Shown piece after piece: positions 1-7,883 of a stretch of DNA of 17,093 nt (positions are counted from its first letter, which is position 1; every line of letters starts with the position of its first letter). A program made the translations under genes and the position numbers. The stretch comes from JAJYTL01 sp046705265 (GTDB lineage Bacteria > Pseudomonadota > Alphaproteobacteria > Ferrovibrionales > Ferrovibrionaceae). The stretch spans positions 1-17,093 of the forward strand of contig JBJKQL010000025.1 in the NCBI GenBank assembly GCA_046705265.1. The letters are read 5' to 3'. The notes under the pieces are model-generated. The model saw only the letters and a program-made list of their open reading frames with translations, ran no database searches and was not told the DNA's origin.

Positions 1-67
1 CCGCCACACCGCGTTTCCGAAGTTCTGTCAGTTCGTCGTGAGTCAGCTGACGCGCATCTGTTCGCAT
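1..67 (-). mobile_element. IS630-family-like transposase, N-terminal fragment cut by window edge
   Basis: Reading the minus strand from the ATG at 67-65, 22 codons stay open to the window edge. They give a helix-turn-helix-type start beginning MRTDARQLTHDELTELRKR and ending GVA. This resembles the N-terminus of IS630-family transposases, which typically begin with a D-A-R-x-L, E-x-R-x-R pattern ahead of their HTH. A TATAAT hexamer lies on the minus strand at 80-75, only seven bases before the ATG, so a transcript would be almost leaderless. The outer end of the element probably lies between the ATG and about 125, where TA dinucleotides (the usual IS630 target) occur, but I cannot mark the inverted repeat because the other end is outside the window. 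The family assignment rests on a short stretch. Confidence 0.45.
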
Positions 68-220
68 GAGCCATATTATACATTCCCTCATACAAACGTC
101 GAGACAATTCTGAGAAGATTAGTAACATCTTCCACCAAGGCCGACAAACCCTGTCGTCGAGCCGCGGGGCGGCCGTTAATGCTGGCCTTCGGTACGTGCC
201 TAACGCGAAAAATTCCTCCC

Positions 221-471
221 GCGTCCGAAACGAAATTCCGCGAGGAAGTCTGCCGCTTCGGCCGCTCGTTCTTCAACCACGGTCTCACCCTCCGGCTGGT
301 CCGGCAACATCATCGTGCGCTTCGGAGATGCTGCCCTATTACTGCCCAGATGATCCCGCGATCTCCGGTGCAATCAAGGGCTTGGTTCGGAGAAATGCTT
401 TCATTCTGCTGGCCAATCGCGGACTGGTAGTGGCTGGAGCCCGGCTTGCGAGAGCCCACGCCGTCGCATAG
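221..471 (+). pseudogene. otnC: Remnant of an OtnC-like class II aldolase (3-oxo-tetronate-4-phosphate decarboxylase)
   Basis: Three pieces of one protein family appear in three frames. Positions 224-289 (frame 2) read SETKFREEVCRFGRSFFNHG followed by LT. Positions 291-329 (frame 3) read SGWSGNIIVRFGD. Positions 328-450 (frame 1) read MLPYYCPDDPAISGAIKGL and on to ILLANRGLVVAG. OtnC/YgbL proteins start with an E-E-I-x-R-x-G-R-S-L-F motif and an SGNISVR motif, and have LPYYRPGDP and ANHGPVVAG near the C-terminus, so family and order match. Roughly 100 residues between SGNIIVRFGD and MLPYY are missing, including the region expected to hold the HLHS metal ligands. The late ANHG histidine is Arg, and a stop falls at 469-471. 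Intact enzymes decarboxylate 3-oxo-tetronate 4-phosphate in acid-sugar catabolism. No function is expected here. Confidence 0.65.
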
Positions 472-574
472 TCTAATTCGTGTCTTGGGTCGGGCGCTCC
501 GCGCATCGCCTACCTTCCGATTGAAAGAAATAGCGGAGGAAAAACGCCCCGGACACGGAGGAAGCGGATCGCAC

Positions 575-580
575 AGGAGG
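575..580 (+). promoter_or_regulatory. Strong Shine-Dalgarno that fixes the dioxygenase start
   Basis: AGGAGG lies six bases upstream of the ATG at 587. The same frame stays open upstream to 446, but the extra 47 codons are unlike the family, so this site decides the start. Confidence 0.8.
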
Positions 581-586
581 GTAGTC

Positions 587-1393
587 ATGAAGCTCACTGA
601 GGCGCAACAAGCGGAGTTCGCAGAACAGGGCTACCTTTTTCTGCCGAGTGTCTTTTCGCCGGAAGAAATGGCGCTCGTGAGCGACGAACTGCCGAAAATC
701 TTCAGTGAGACGCGAGAAGAAGTGATCCGCGAGAAAAATTCAGCCGCACCCCGAACTGCCTTCTATGTCCAGACTTGGAATCCGGTTTTCGCGATACTGG
801 CGCGGCATCCGCGACTGGTCGAGCCCGGCATGCAACTCCTTGGTTCGGACAAGCTCTACATGCATCAGTTCAAGATCAACGCCAAGGCTGCTTTCGACGG
901 CGCGGTCTGGCAATGGCATCAGGATTATGCCACTTGGCATAACGACGACGACATGCCGACGCCACAGGCCATGAACATTGCATTGTTTCTCGCGGAAGCT
1001 AACGAGTTCAACGGCCCCTTGATGTTCATTCCGAGGAGTCATCGCAAGGGCCAGCTTGCGGCGGGTCACGATACGGTGACGACAAGCTATCCGCTATGGA
1101 CCACCGACAACGAAACCATTACACGCCTCGTCGCTGAAGGCAGTATCGTGGCGCCCAAGGGGCCGCCTGGATCGATGCTGCTCTTTCACGGAAATCTGGT
1201 CCATGCCTCGGGCTCGAACCTGACGCCCTGGTCGCGATGGATACTTTATCTTTCGCTCAACCGCTGCGACAACGCGATCCGCTGCTTCAAACGGCCGACC
1301 TGGATCGCCAATCGTGACTTCACGCCGATCGAGACGTTGCCGGACGATTGCCTGATATCTTATTCCCGACAGCATCGGACTGCCGCAGCGTGA
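587..1393 (+). CDS. Phytanoyl-CoA dioxygenase family protein (PhyH/EctD-like Fe(II)/2-oxoglutarate oxygenase)
   Basis: This is a 268-residue cytosolic non-heme iron oxygenase. The iron-binding H-x-D is in WQWHQDYATWH (H111, D113), the distal histidine is H206 in LVHASGSN, and R217 is the likely 2-oxoglutarate carboxylate ligand. The WH-x-D-(Y/F)-x-T-WH block followed by DDMP is close to the signature of ectoine hydroxylase (EctD) and related PhyH enzymes. However, no ectoine synthesis genes are nearby and the flanking residues differ, so the substrate is unknown. Length is normal for the family. The stop is 13 bases from the next ATG, with a Shine-Dalgarno between, so it is probably co-transcribed with the downstream oxidoreductase. 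Expected chemistry is hydroxylation, or oxidative cleavage of a small polar molecule. The family is certain; the reaction is not. Confidence 0.9.
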   Translation: MKLTEAQQAEFAEQGYLFLPSVFSPEEMALVSDELPKIFSETREEVIREKNSAAPRTAFYVQTWNPVFAILARHPRLVEPGMQLLGSDKLYMHQFKINAKAAFDGAVWQWHQDYATWHNDDDMPTPQAMNIALFLAEANEFNGPLMFIPRSHRKGQLAAGHDTVTTSYPLWTTDNETITRLVAEGSIVAPKGPPGSMLLFHGNLVHASGSNLTPWSRWILYLSLNRCDNAIRCFKRPTWIANRDFTPIETLPDDCLISYSRQHRTAAA

Positions 1394-1406
1394 GTAGGAG
1401 TGCGTC

Positions 1407-2774
1407 ATGAATCTCCATAAGCGTCTTCTTGAGCGGGCAGAGGCCGGAAGGCCGCTTCGCGTTGGTCTTATCGGTGCCGGCAAGTTCGGCACCATGTTTC
1501 TGTCGCAGGCGCTGCGGACACCTGGCCTCCAGATTCTCGGCGTCGCTGATCTCGCGCCAGAACGGGCGCGGGACAGTCTTGCTCGGACCGGCTGGCCAAC
1601 GGAGCGCGTCAGCGCCCCTTCACTGGATCAGGCAATGCAGTCCGGGGCCACTTGGATCGGCGACGATACCGAGGCCTTGATCGCCCATCCGGCGCTCGAT
1701 GTCGCGGTCGACGCGACCGGCAACCCCGCCGCTGGCATCGCCCATGCGCTGATCGCGATCGGCGCTGGGAAACACATCGTCATGGTCAATGTAGAGGCCG
1801 ACGCCTTGGCCGGCCCGCTCTTGGCTGAAAAAGCGCGGGCGGCTGGGGTCGTTTATAGCCTTGCCTATGGCGATCAGCCAGCTTTAATCGCCGAGCAGGT
1901 CGACTGGGCGCGCGCAGCGGGCTTCGACGTCGTCGCGGCAGGCAAGGGAACGAAATATCTTCCCGAATATCACCAGTCGACCCCAGAGACAGTATGGTCC
2001 TATTACGGCCTGACACCAGAGCAGGCGCGGCTCGGCGGTCTCAATCCGCAGATGTTCAATTCGTTTCTTGATGGCACGAAATCGGCGATCGAGATGACTG
2101 CAGTTTCGAACGCGACCGGGCTGTTGCCCGCTCCATTGGGCCTGAGTTTTCCTCCTTGTGGAGTAGACGACTTGCCGCGTGTGTTGCGGCCGAGGGCGGA
2201 TGGCGGCCTGCTCCATCACAAGGGACAGGTCGAGGTTATCTCGTCCCTTGAGCGCGATGGCAGGCCCGTCTTTCGTGATCTTCGTTGGGGGGTCTACGTG
2301 GTGTTCGAAGCCCCATCCGATTATGTTCGGCGCTGCTTTGCCGAATACGGGCTTGTAACCGATCCCTCCGGCCGCTATGCCGCACTTTATAAGCCGTATC
2401 ATCTGATCGGGCTCGAGCTCGGCATCTCGGTCGCTTCCGTTTCGCTGCGCGGTGAACCAACGGGCTGTCCAACCGCGTTCCGGGCCGATGTGGTGGCGAC
2501 GGCAAAGCGTGATCTTGCTGCGGGCGAGGTTCTGGATGGCGAGGGCGGCTTCGCAGTTTGGGGCAAGCTGATGCCGGCGACGGTGAGCCTCACGCTCGGT
2601 GGGTTGCCGATCGGCCTTGCGCATCATGTCCGGATGCGCCACCCGGTCAGGGCAGGCACGCCGCTTCGGTATGTCGATGTGGTGATGGATGAGGCCGATA
2701 ACGCGCTTCGCTTTCGGCGCGAGATGGAAGCCGCCTTCGCCCCGACCGAGGTGAAGCCGGCAGCGGTCGCATAA
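1407..2774 (+). CDS. NAD(P)-dependent homoserine-dehydrogenase-like oxidoreductase with C-terminal SAF domain
   Basis: The 455-residue protein opens with a Rossmann fold: GAGKFG at residues 23-28, then an acidic residue ending the second strand (GVAD), as in NAD-binding members. The middle carries FLDGTKSAIEM, resembling the catalytic/dimerisation region of homoserine dehydrogenase-like and Gfo/Idh/MocA-related enzymes. Residues around 360-420 (RADVVATAKRDLAAGEVLDG) fit an SAF/AFP-like domain. Proteins of this architecture are commonly annotated as SAF-domain or homoserine dehydrogenase-like and are found in carbohydrate-acid gene clusters. The true substrate is not known to me. AGGAG at 1396-1400 precedes the ATG. 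The position directly after the dioxygenase suggests it oxidises or reduces that enzyme's product. It is not the biosynthetic homoserine dehydrogenase, which has an ACT domain instead of SAF. Confidence 0.85.
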   Translation: MNLHKRLLERAEAGRPLRVGLIGAGKFGTMFLSQALRTPGLQILGVADLAPERARDSLARTGWPTERVSAPSLDQAMQSGATWIGDDTEALIAHPALDVAVDATGNPAAGIAHALIAIGAGKHIVMVNVEADALAGPLLAEKARAAGVVYSLAYGDQPALIAEQVDWARAAGFDVVAAGKGTKYLPEYHQSTPETVWSYYGLTPEQARLGGLNPQMFNSFLDGTKSAIEMTAVSNATGLLPAPLGLSFPPCGVDDLPRVLRPRADGGLLHHKGQVEVISSLERDGRPVFRDLRWGVYVVFEAPSDYVRRCFAEYGLVTDPSGRYAALYKPYHLIGLELGISVASVSLRGEPTGCPTAFRADVVATAKRDLAAGEVLDGEGGFAVWGKLMPATVSLTLGGLPIGLAHHVRMRHPVRAGTPLRYVDVVMDEADNALRFRREMEAAFAPTEVKPAAVA

Positions 2775-2807
2775 CCTGGCGTGCTTTTGAGCGGCCGCAT
2801 TCGCTTT

Positions 2808-2839
2808 TTGAAAATCAATTGAAATGACGTCGTTATACA
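2808..2839 (+). promoter_or_regulatory. Possible weak promoter or operator upstream of the HAD gene
   Basis: This AT-rich patch in the 141-base gap holds two TTGAAA hexamers (2808-2813, 2819-2824), a TCAATTGA palindrome (2815-2822) and TATACA at 2834-2839. Neither -35/-10 spacing (20 or 9 bases) is good. It may instead be an operator or a regulated promoter that lets the HAD gene be transcribed separately from the two upstream genes. Confidence 0.25.
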
Positions 2840-2915
2840 TAGTGATCGATTTGTGTGATGATTGGCATTGTCCGAAGATCACCGATATCGACCGACAGCG
2901 AGCGAGACGGAAGCT

Positions 2916-3623
2916 ATGGAGCATCCAGAAATCCTGAAGCGCGAGATCGAGGTTTTGGTGTTCGACCAGTACGGTACGATCGTGGATATGCAGAAAGGGC
3001 TGACCGAGACTGTGGCCCCCTTCCTGACGACCAAGGGTTGGCCGGGCGAGCCCGGCAGTTTCGTCACTTGGTGGCGGCGTGCCCATTTCGAGAATTCGAT
3101 GATTGATGCATTGTGCGAGCGAGGCCACACGCCCTACCGGGAGATCGGCCATCGCGCGGTCTCTTACGTAATGGATCGCTGCGGCATCAGTTATACCGAG
3201 AGCGAGGTTCGCAAGCTTGTTTCAGCGATCGAGACTCTGGCGCCTTTTCCCGACGTAATCGAAGCCTTGGGGCGGCTTCGGCGTGGCGGCTATAAGCTCG
3301 CCATTCTTTCGAATGGCGATCGCGACATGCTGCAGGCTTCTGGCCCTCACATCGGTTTTGTCTTCGACCACGTCATTTCAGTGCAGGAAGCTGGCTACTT
3401 CAAACCTCACTGGCGCACGTATGCCAAGGCCGAAGAGATCGTCGGCGTAGATCGCTCAAGCTGTCTCTTTGTCGCCAACCACGCATTCGATTGCGTCGGT
3501 GCCAAGTCTTATGGCATGCGCACTGCATTCATTGATCGGCGCAAGCGTCCCTTCGGTCAAACGCCGCATCGGCCAGATCTTATCGTCGGCAATTTCGCCG
3601 AACTCGCTGTTACTCTGACCTGA
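2916..3623 (+). CDS. HAD-superfamily hydrolase, haloacid dehalogenase type II-like
   Basis: With the ATG at 2916 the protein has 235 residues, the usual size of L-2-haloacid dehalogenases. A TTG-initiated extension to 2862 adds 18 atypical residues, and a purine-rich GACGGAAG precedes the chosen ATG. Visible motifs: motif I VFDQYGTIVD with nucleophile D17 and T21; R54/R55 in WWRRAHFE, matching the dehalogenase substrate arginine; motif II ILSNGD (S132); motif III K163 in YFKPHWRTY, with Y169; motif IV VANHAFD ending in D192. The Ser and Asn that true L-2-haloacid dehalogenases carry in motif IV (SSNAWD) are Ala187 and His189 here, so dehalogenation is doubtful. A phosphatase or another C-O or C-X hydrolysis is possible. 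It follows the oxidoreductase by 141 bases on the same strand and probably works in the same pathway. Confidence 0.85.
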   Translation: MEHPEILKREIEVLVFDQYGTIVDMQKGLTETVAPFLTTKGWPGEPGSFVTWWRRAHFENSMIDALCERGHTPYREIGHRAVSYVMDRCGISYTESEVRKLVSAIETLAPFPDVIEALGRLRRGGYKLAILSNGDRDMLQASGPHIGFVFDHVISVQEAGYFKPHWRTYAKAEEIVGVDRSSCLFVANHAFDCVGAKSYGMRTAFIDRRKRPFGQTPHRPDLIVGNFAELAVTLT

Positions 3624-3625
3624 AA

Positions 3626-3866
3626 ATCCAAGCGTGAAAGGCCGCATTTCCATTTGCCTCTACGAACTTGCTTCGGGCCAATCTTGATCTTCTGGTTGCG
3701 TTCGGCGCGCTCCTTGAGACGTGTCATGTTATGCGGGCGGCGTAGCCCCTCGGCCTTGGCCAGCCAGGGATGATCGCGACCCTCGTGGCTCAGACAGGTC
3801 TTTAAGGACGATCTCTTGGTGAAGCAGGGGTCGGCTACGGTGCCGATGGTGCGGGCGCTGTTCCTT
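3626..3866 (-). other. Gene-free gap between convergent genes, with a coding-like minus-strand frame
   Basis: The HAD gene and tamB converge here. No clear terminator hairpin is visible. One minus-strand frame stays open through the gap and past it at both ends. It reads, in part, LSHEGRDHPWLAKAEGLRR and HNMTRLKERAERNQKIKIG, a charged composition more protein-like than random. The only in-frame ATG would give about 57 codons, with no obvious Shine-Dalgarno. I do not recognise it. It could be the tail of a gene broken when this junction formed. Confidence 0.25.
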
Positions 3867-6800
3867 TCAATATTCGAGCTGATAGGTAAGGCCTATGGTG
3901 CTTCCAGGATCGTTTCCCGGCGTCGCTCCTGTGGCCGAGGGAGTGCTTCCCGCCGCGACCGTGGCGGAGAGCTTGAGATTCTTCGTAAGATCTATCTGCA
4001 GCTCGGCTTGCGTCGTGCCAATTCTGCCTTGTTTGGCGCCAAGGTAAATGTTTTTCGTTATGTACTTTCCTGCCTCAATGGTTGGCCCGCTGGTTGGGGT
4101 TGCACCCGAAGAGACCGAGAGCCGATCGAGCCCAAGTCCTTTGCGCAACATCTTGAGCGGATCGAGCCCACCGGTGACGCCAGTGAGCGAGCCGAGAGCT
4201 TGCGCGACCTGCGTCGCCTGAAACGGTGTCAACCGTGAAGCGTTCTGGCCGAAGAGAAGCTGAGAGAGGATATCGCCTTGGGGCAAGCTGGGTGTGCTGG
4301 TGAGCGATATGCGGGGCGCATCGGCATAGCCGGTTAGGGCCAAGGTCGCGGTCACATTGTTCGCTGTGGTCTCAGCCGTGAAGGCGATTGCCGGATCGAG
4401 CCGGCCGGTAAGGCTGCGGCCGGAAAACGTGATATTGCCGCTGGTTAATGTCAGGATCTGGCCTGCGATGCTGAGCTGGCCATGCTGTAGCCTGAAGCCG
4501 CCGTTGATTTCAGGCTTTATGCTCGTTCCTTTAATCGCGAGTCGGCCGGCCATGACAGCCGTAAGCCCGTGACCGCGCACAAATATCTGTCCCGGTGCGT
4601 TGATGGTGAGGTCGAGGCCGATTAGCCACGGCGGGCGTGCGGTAGGCAGTGCAGTGCCGGGTTCTTGCACGTTCAGTTCAGCGACGCTTGTTGGATAACT
4701 ATCTGGGATGTTGATTTCTGCGCGATCGATGCGGATAGAGCCTGAAACGTTGATACGCTGGAGGATTGGCCCCTGTACCTTGAGATCGGCGTCCATATCG
4801 GCGGTCAGGATGTCCGTGGTCACTGGCGCGGCGTTCTTGAGGGTCAGGACAAGATTCAGAGGTAATCCCTTCGCAAGCTTGAGGGTGCCGTTCACTGAAA
4901 CCGTGCCGGGTGCGGCTTTGCCGGTGAGGCGCACGATGCGCAGGGTGTCGCCTTGCGCCTCGATCGTGCCGTTAATGTCGGTGACGCGGACGCCTTGAAC
5001 GTAATCCCGAAACGCCCCATCCGTGATTTCAGCTCTGCCGGTCACATTCGGCGCCGCGAGAGTACCGGCAATGCGACCATCGACGGCCAACTTTCCCTGT
5101 AGTGTCCGCCCGTTTGCTGAAAGCACGGCGTTGAAGAGCGTGAGATCAATGGTGCCACGGGGCCGCAGGGCGAGCGCGCCGCCTACCTTAAGGGGAAGGG
5201 AGCCTTTTACCTGAAGCTGAACCGCGGGGCCGGCGGAAAGAGTGGCATCGAGCAATGCTTTCCCTCCAGCGAGGTCAGCTCTCGCGTTGAATTCGGCCGG
5301 TGGCAGCGCCCCGCTGGTGCCGTTGCGAAAACGGAGCTGACGACCAAGCACTTGAACGCTTCCATCAGGTGCACGCCACGCTCCTCTGAGATTGATATTG
5401 ATCGCGATACGGCCTTCCGCCGAGAATTCCGGCAGGAAAAGCTGTGCGAGCGCCGGATTGAGGTCGCGAGCCGAGAGGTGGAAATTGAGTTTCGGCGAAA
5501 GCCGTCCGGATGCGCTGACCACGCCATTACCAAGACCAAGCCGGAGATCGGAAACCACAAGTCCGTCGCGAAAGACGAACACCGCCGGCGCGAGCAGATG
5601 CGCCGTCACGTCGTCATAATTGGCATCGAAGGCACCGAGGTCGAGACGGCGGCGCCAAAGGTTGAACGTTGCGGTAGCAGTCACTTTCGCCGGCCCGCGT
5701 TTCGCCTTTGTATTGGCAGAGAGGCGAAGCCGAATCCGATCGAGTGGGCCATCGGCCGCGATCTGAGCGCCGCCTGTGAGTTCATGGCCGGCTATTCGAT
5801 CCATACGTAATTTCAGCGCCAGAACGGGATCGGCGAAAGGATCGCGGACGCTGCCGTCGATTGTTAGGCGGGAGATTCTGCTGTTCTCAAATGTGACGTT
5901 TTGCGCTTTGGCCTCGATGCGGAGATAGTGCTTGTGTTCGCTAACACCGGCGGCGAGGGTGGCATCCATGTTGCCGCCGATCGCTGCGCCAATGAACGGA
6001 GCGGCATCTTCGAGTCGGGCGACGCGGAAATGGATATTCCCCGTCGGTGTCAGGCCGCCAGGAGGGAGAGCAATTCGACCCTCAGCCACCGCGCTCTTCC
6101 ACGTGGCGTGCTGTATGGCAAGCTCGATGTTTCCGGCATGGTTCTGCGCCACCGTTGCCTGGAGACGAAGGGGGGAGCCAGCCAGTACGCCGGAGACCTT
6201 GATACGCGCAGAGAGGGTGGTCGGCAGGTGCCGGGATTCGAACGAAATGTCGACCGGCCCTTTGGGTATTCGTGGACCGCCGATCTCACCATGGCTCTTG
6301 CCGATCAAGGCGAAGTTGTCTTCGGGTCCATTTACTGTGCCGGTCGTGTGTAGGATCCCAGTCCATTTTGGTGCGAGCCGTGAGAGATCGGTAAACGCGA
6401 GTTTGTAGCCAAAGTCGAGAACGCCATTCTTGCGCGTCCCGCGGATTGATGCTTGAAGTGCATGGCTGCCGAGTGTTGCGCGCTCGACGGTAACGCTTCC
6501 CTGTTGCATTGCGCCAGCAAAGGTGAAACGTGTTTCGGGACCGAGAAGACGTACAAGTTGCGCTTTCCCGCCGGTAATTTTCGCTTTGCCTTTAGCGCTG
6601 ACGCGGAGCCGAGTGCCTTGCGTTGCGAACGTTAAGGCGAGCCTGCCGTCGCCCCTGAGATCGAGCGCCGCCAAGGCTGCGAGTGGCGCAAGCGAGTTGA
6701 AACGGACCGCGACCTTTCCTTGCAGGTTGCCCGCACTGTCGATTTCGCCCTTTGCCGCAACGAGCGGGTGGTCAAGGACGAAAACGACCGGCCGGCCTGC

Positions 6801-7883
6801 TTCCCGCAGCATCGCCGTGGCGATGATCGTGACTGGCGCGGCAGCAAAGATATCGGGCTTTGGTCCGGGAATGCGAAGGTGGGCTAACATGGCCTTAAGG
6901 TGCAATGTGCCCGCCGTGCCGGTTATTGCGGCGGTTAGATGCCGCACCCTTCCGCCCGCTACCGTCATCTTCTCGACCGAGAGGTGCGCATCGACATCGG
7001 GGTGCGTGATCAAGCCAGCGACTCGACCTTCGAATTTTGCTGCATGCCACGAGAATCCCGTCCGTGGCGCCATCGCGGGAGCAGAACCGGAAAGAGAAAG
7101 CTTAAGGCTATGGGTTTCCAGATCGACCGCCCCATCTGCCTTAGCGGTTAATGGGCCAGCGGAAAGCGCGATTTTGGTTCGTACCGAGCGAGGTGGGCCC
7201 GCAATTTTGGCACGAACCACAAGGGGGCCGAGATCTGGCAGGCCGGCAACCTCGCCGATCAGACCATGCCCCGGCTCCTCGATCGCGATCGCGGCAGCGA
7301 TAGCTGCGGGTGAGGCCGTGAAGCGGAGATCATAATGTCCTGGTGTATCGAGGCGTTCGGCCTTAATCGTCACGCTGCCTTGGGTGCTTGAGGTCAGTTC
7401 GAGATGTCCGTGGATCCGCAACGTTGCCGGCATGCCGGCAACGGGTTTTTTGAGCGTGAGGCGAGGAATCTCAATATCGGTGATGACGAATCGCGGCCAC
7501 CACCGTCGCCTTCCGCGGCTCTCTTGATAAGTGGGTAACCGCCTGATCGTCGCATCGGCGGCGACAAACTTCTCGACGGCGACTTCGCCGAAGAGAAGCT
7601 TCGATGGAGACCAATCAATCCGAACTTGGTTTAAAACAGAGAACGTACCGTCGGCGTCCTGAACGCCGACTTCGGCCATACGAAGCCGGTCGGGAAAACG
7701 GCCGGTAAGACCTTCGATTACGATACTGCCTCCCGAGAGGCGCGGGACAAGCGCGGCGATTACGTCTCGGCCTGGCGCCGTATTGCCGAAGACAACGATC
7801 GCGGCTGCCGCGACAATCAGGAATCCAAGGACGCTTCCCACGGAAACGGCGGTGACTTTCAGTGCATGCGTCAGCCGCGTCAT
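3867..7883 (-). CDS. tamB: TamB, inner-membrane-anchored subunit of the translocation and assembly module
   Basis: This 1338-residue protein has one N-terminal membrane anchor (about residues 10-32, VGSVLGFLIVAAAAIVVF). After it comes a long periplasmic body of repeated beta-strand stretches rich in G, L, T and A, as in TamB/YdbH/AsmA-like bridge proteins that form a hydrophobic groove. It ends in the conserved TamB (DUF490) C-terminal domain (about residue 990 onward), with the characteristic close GLTYQLEY. TamB spans the periplasm, pairs with TamA, and is implicated in outer-membrane protein insertion and phospholipid transport. The ATG overlaps the tamA stop by one base (TGATG at 7885-7881), indicating translational coupling. 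Length is within the family's wide range and no frameshift is seen. Confidence 0.95.
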   Translation of the reverse strand: MTRLTHALKVTAVSVGSVLGFLIVAAAAIVVFGNTAPGRDVIAALVPRLSGGSIVIEGLTGRFPDRLRMAEVGVQDADGTFSVLNQVRIDWSPSKLLFGEVAVEKFVAADATIRRLPTYQESRGRRRWWPRFVITDIEIPRLTLKKPVAGMPATLRIHGHLELTSSTQGSVTIKAERLDTPGHYDLRFTASPAAIAAAIAIEEPGHGLIGEVAGLPDLGPLVVRAKIAGPPRSVRTKIALSAGPLTAKADGAVDLETHSLKLSLSGSAPAMAPRTGFSWHAAKFEGRVAGLITHPDVDAHLSVEKMTVAGGRVRHLTAAITGTAGTLHLKAMLAHLRIPGPKPDIFAAAPVTIIATAMLREAGRPVVFVLDHPLVAAKGEIDSAGNLQGKVAVRFNSLAPLAALAALDLRGDGRLALTFATQGTRLRVSAKGKAKITGGKAQLVRLLGPETRFTFAGAMQQGSVTVERATLGSHALQASIRGTRKNGVLDFGYKLAFTDLSRLAPKWTGILHTTGTVNGPEDNFALIGKSHGEIGGPRIPKGPVDISFESRHLPTTLSARIKVSGVLAGSPLRLQATVAQNHAGNIELAIQHATWKSAVAEGRIALPPGGLTPTGNIHFRVARLEDAAPFIGAAIGGNMDATLAAGVSEHKHYLRIEAKAQNVTFENSRISRLTIDGSVRDPFADPVLALKLRMDRIAGHELTGGAQIAADGPLDRIRLRLSANTKAKRGPAKVTATATFNLWRRRLDLGAFDANYDDVTAHLLAPAVFVFRDGLVVSDLRLGLGNGVVSASGRLSPKLNFHLSARDLNPALAQLFLPEFSAEGRIAININLRGAWRAPDGSVQVLGRQLRFRNGTSGALPPAEFNARADLAGGKALLDATLSAGPAVQLQVKGSLPLKVGGALALRPRGTIDLTLFNAVLSANGRTLQGKLAVDGRIAGTLAAPNVTGRAEITDGAFRDYVQGVRVTDINGTIEAQGDTLRIVRLTGKAAPGTVSVNGTLKLAKGLPLNLVLTLKNAAPVTTDILTADMDADLKVQGPILQRINVSGSIRIDRAEINIPDSYPTSVAELNVQEPGTALPTARPPWLIGLDLTINAPGQIFVRGHGLTAVMAGRLAIKGTSIKPEINGGFRLQHGQLSIAGQILTLTSGNITFSGRSLTGRLDPAIAFTAETTANNVTATLALTGYADAPRISLTSTPSLPQGDILSQLLFGQNASRLTPFQATQVAQALGSLTGVTGGLDPLKMLRKGLGLDRLSVSSGATPTSGPTIEAGKYITKNIYLGAKQGRIGTTQAELQIDLTKNLKLSATVAAGSTPSATGATPGNDPGSTIGLTYQLEY

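Noticed and set aside
446..586. 47-codon upstream extension of the dioxygenase frame
   Set aside because: The AGGAGG at 575-580 and the family-like start at 587 make the extension unnecessary; it also overlaps the decarboxylase scar.
587..1393. Calling the dioxygenase ectoine hydroxylase (ectD)
   Set aside because: The motif is similar, but there are no ectABC genes, the residues around the signature differ, and the neighbours suggest catabolism.
1884..3152. A 422-codon open frame on the minus strand
   Set aside because: It lies antisense to the SAF oxidoreductase and the HAD gene, has no recognisable domain, is rich in R, H and C, and runs straight across the intergenic gap. It is a shadow of G+C-rich codon usage.
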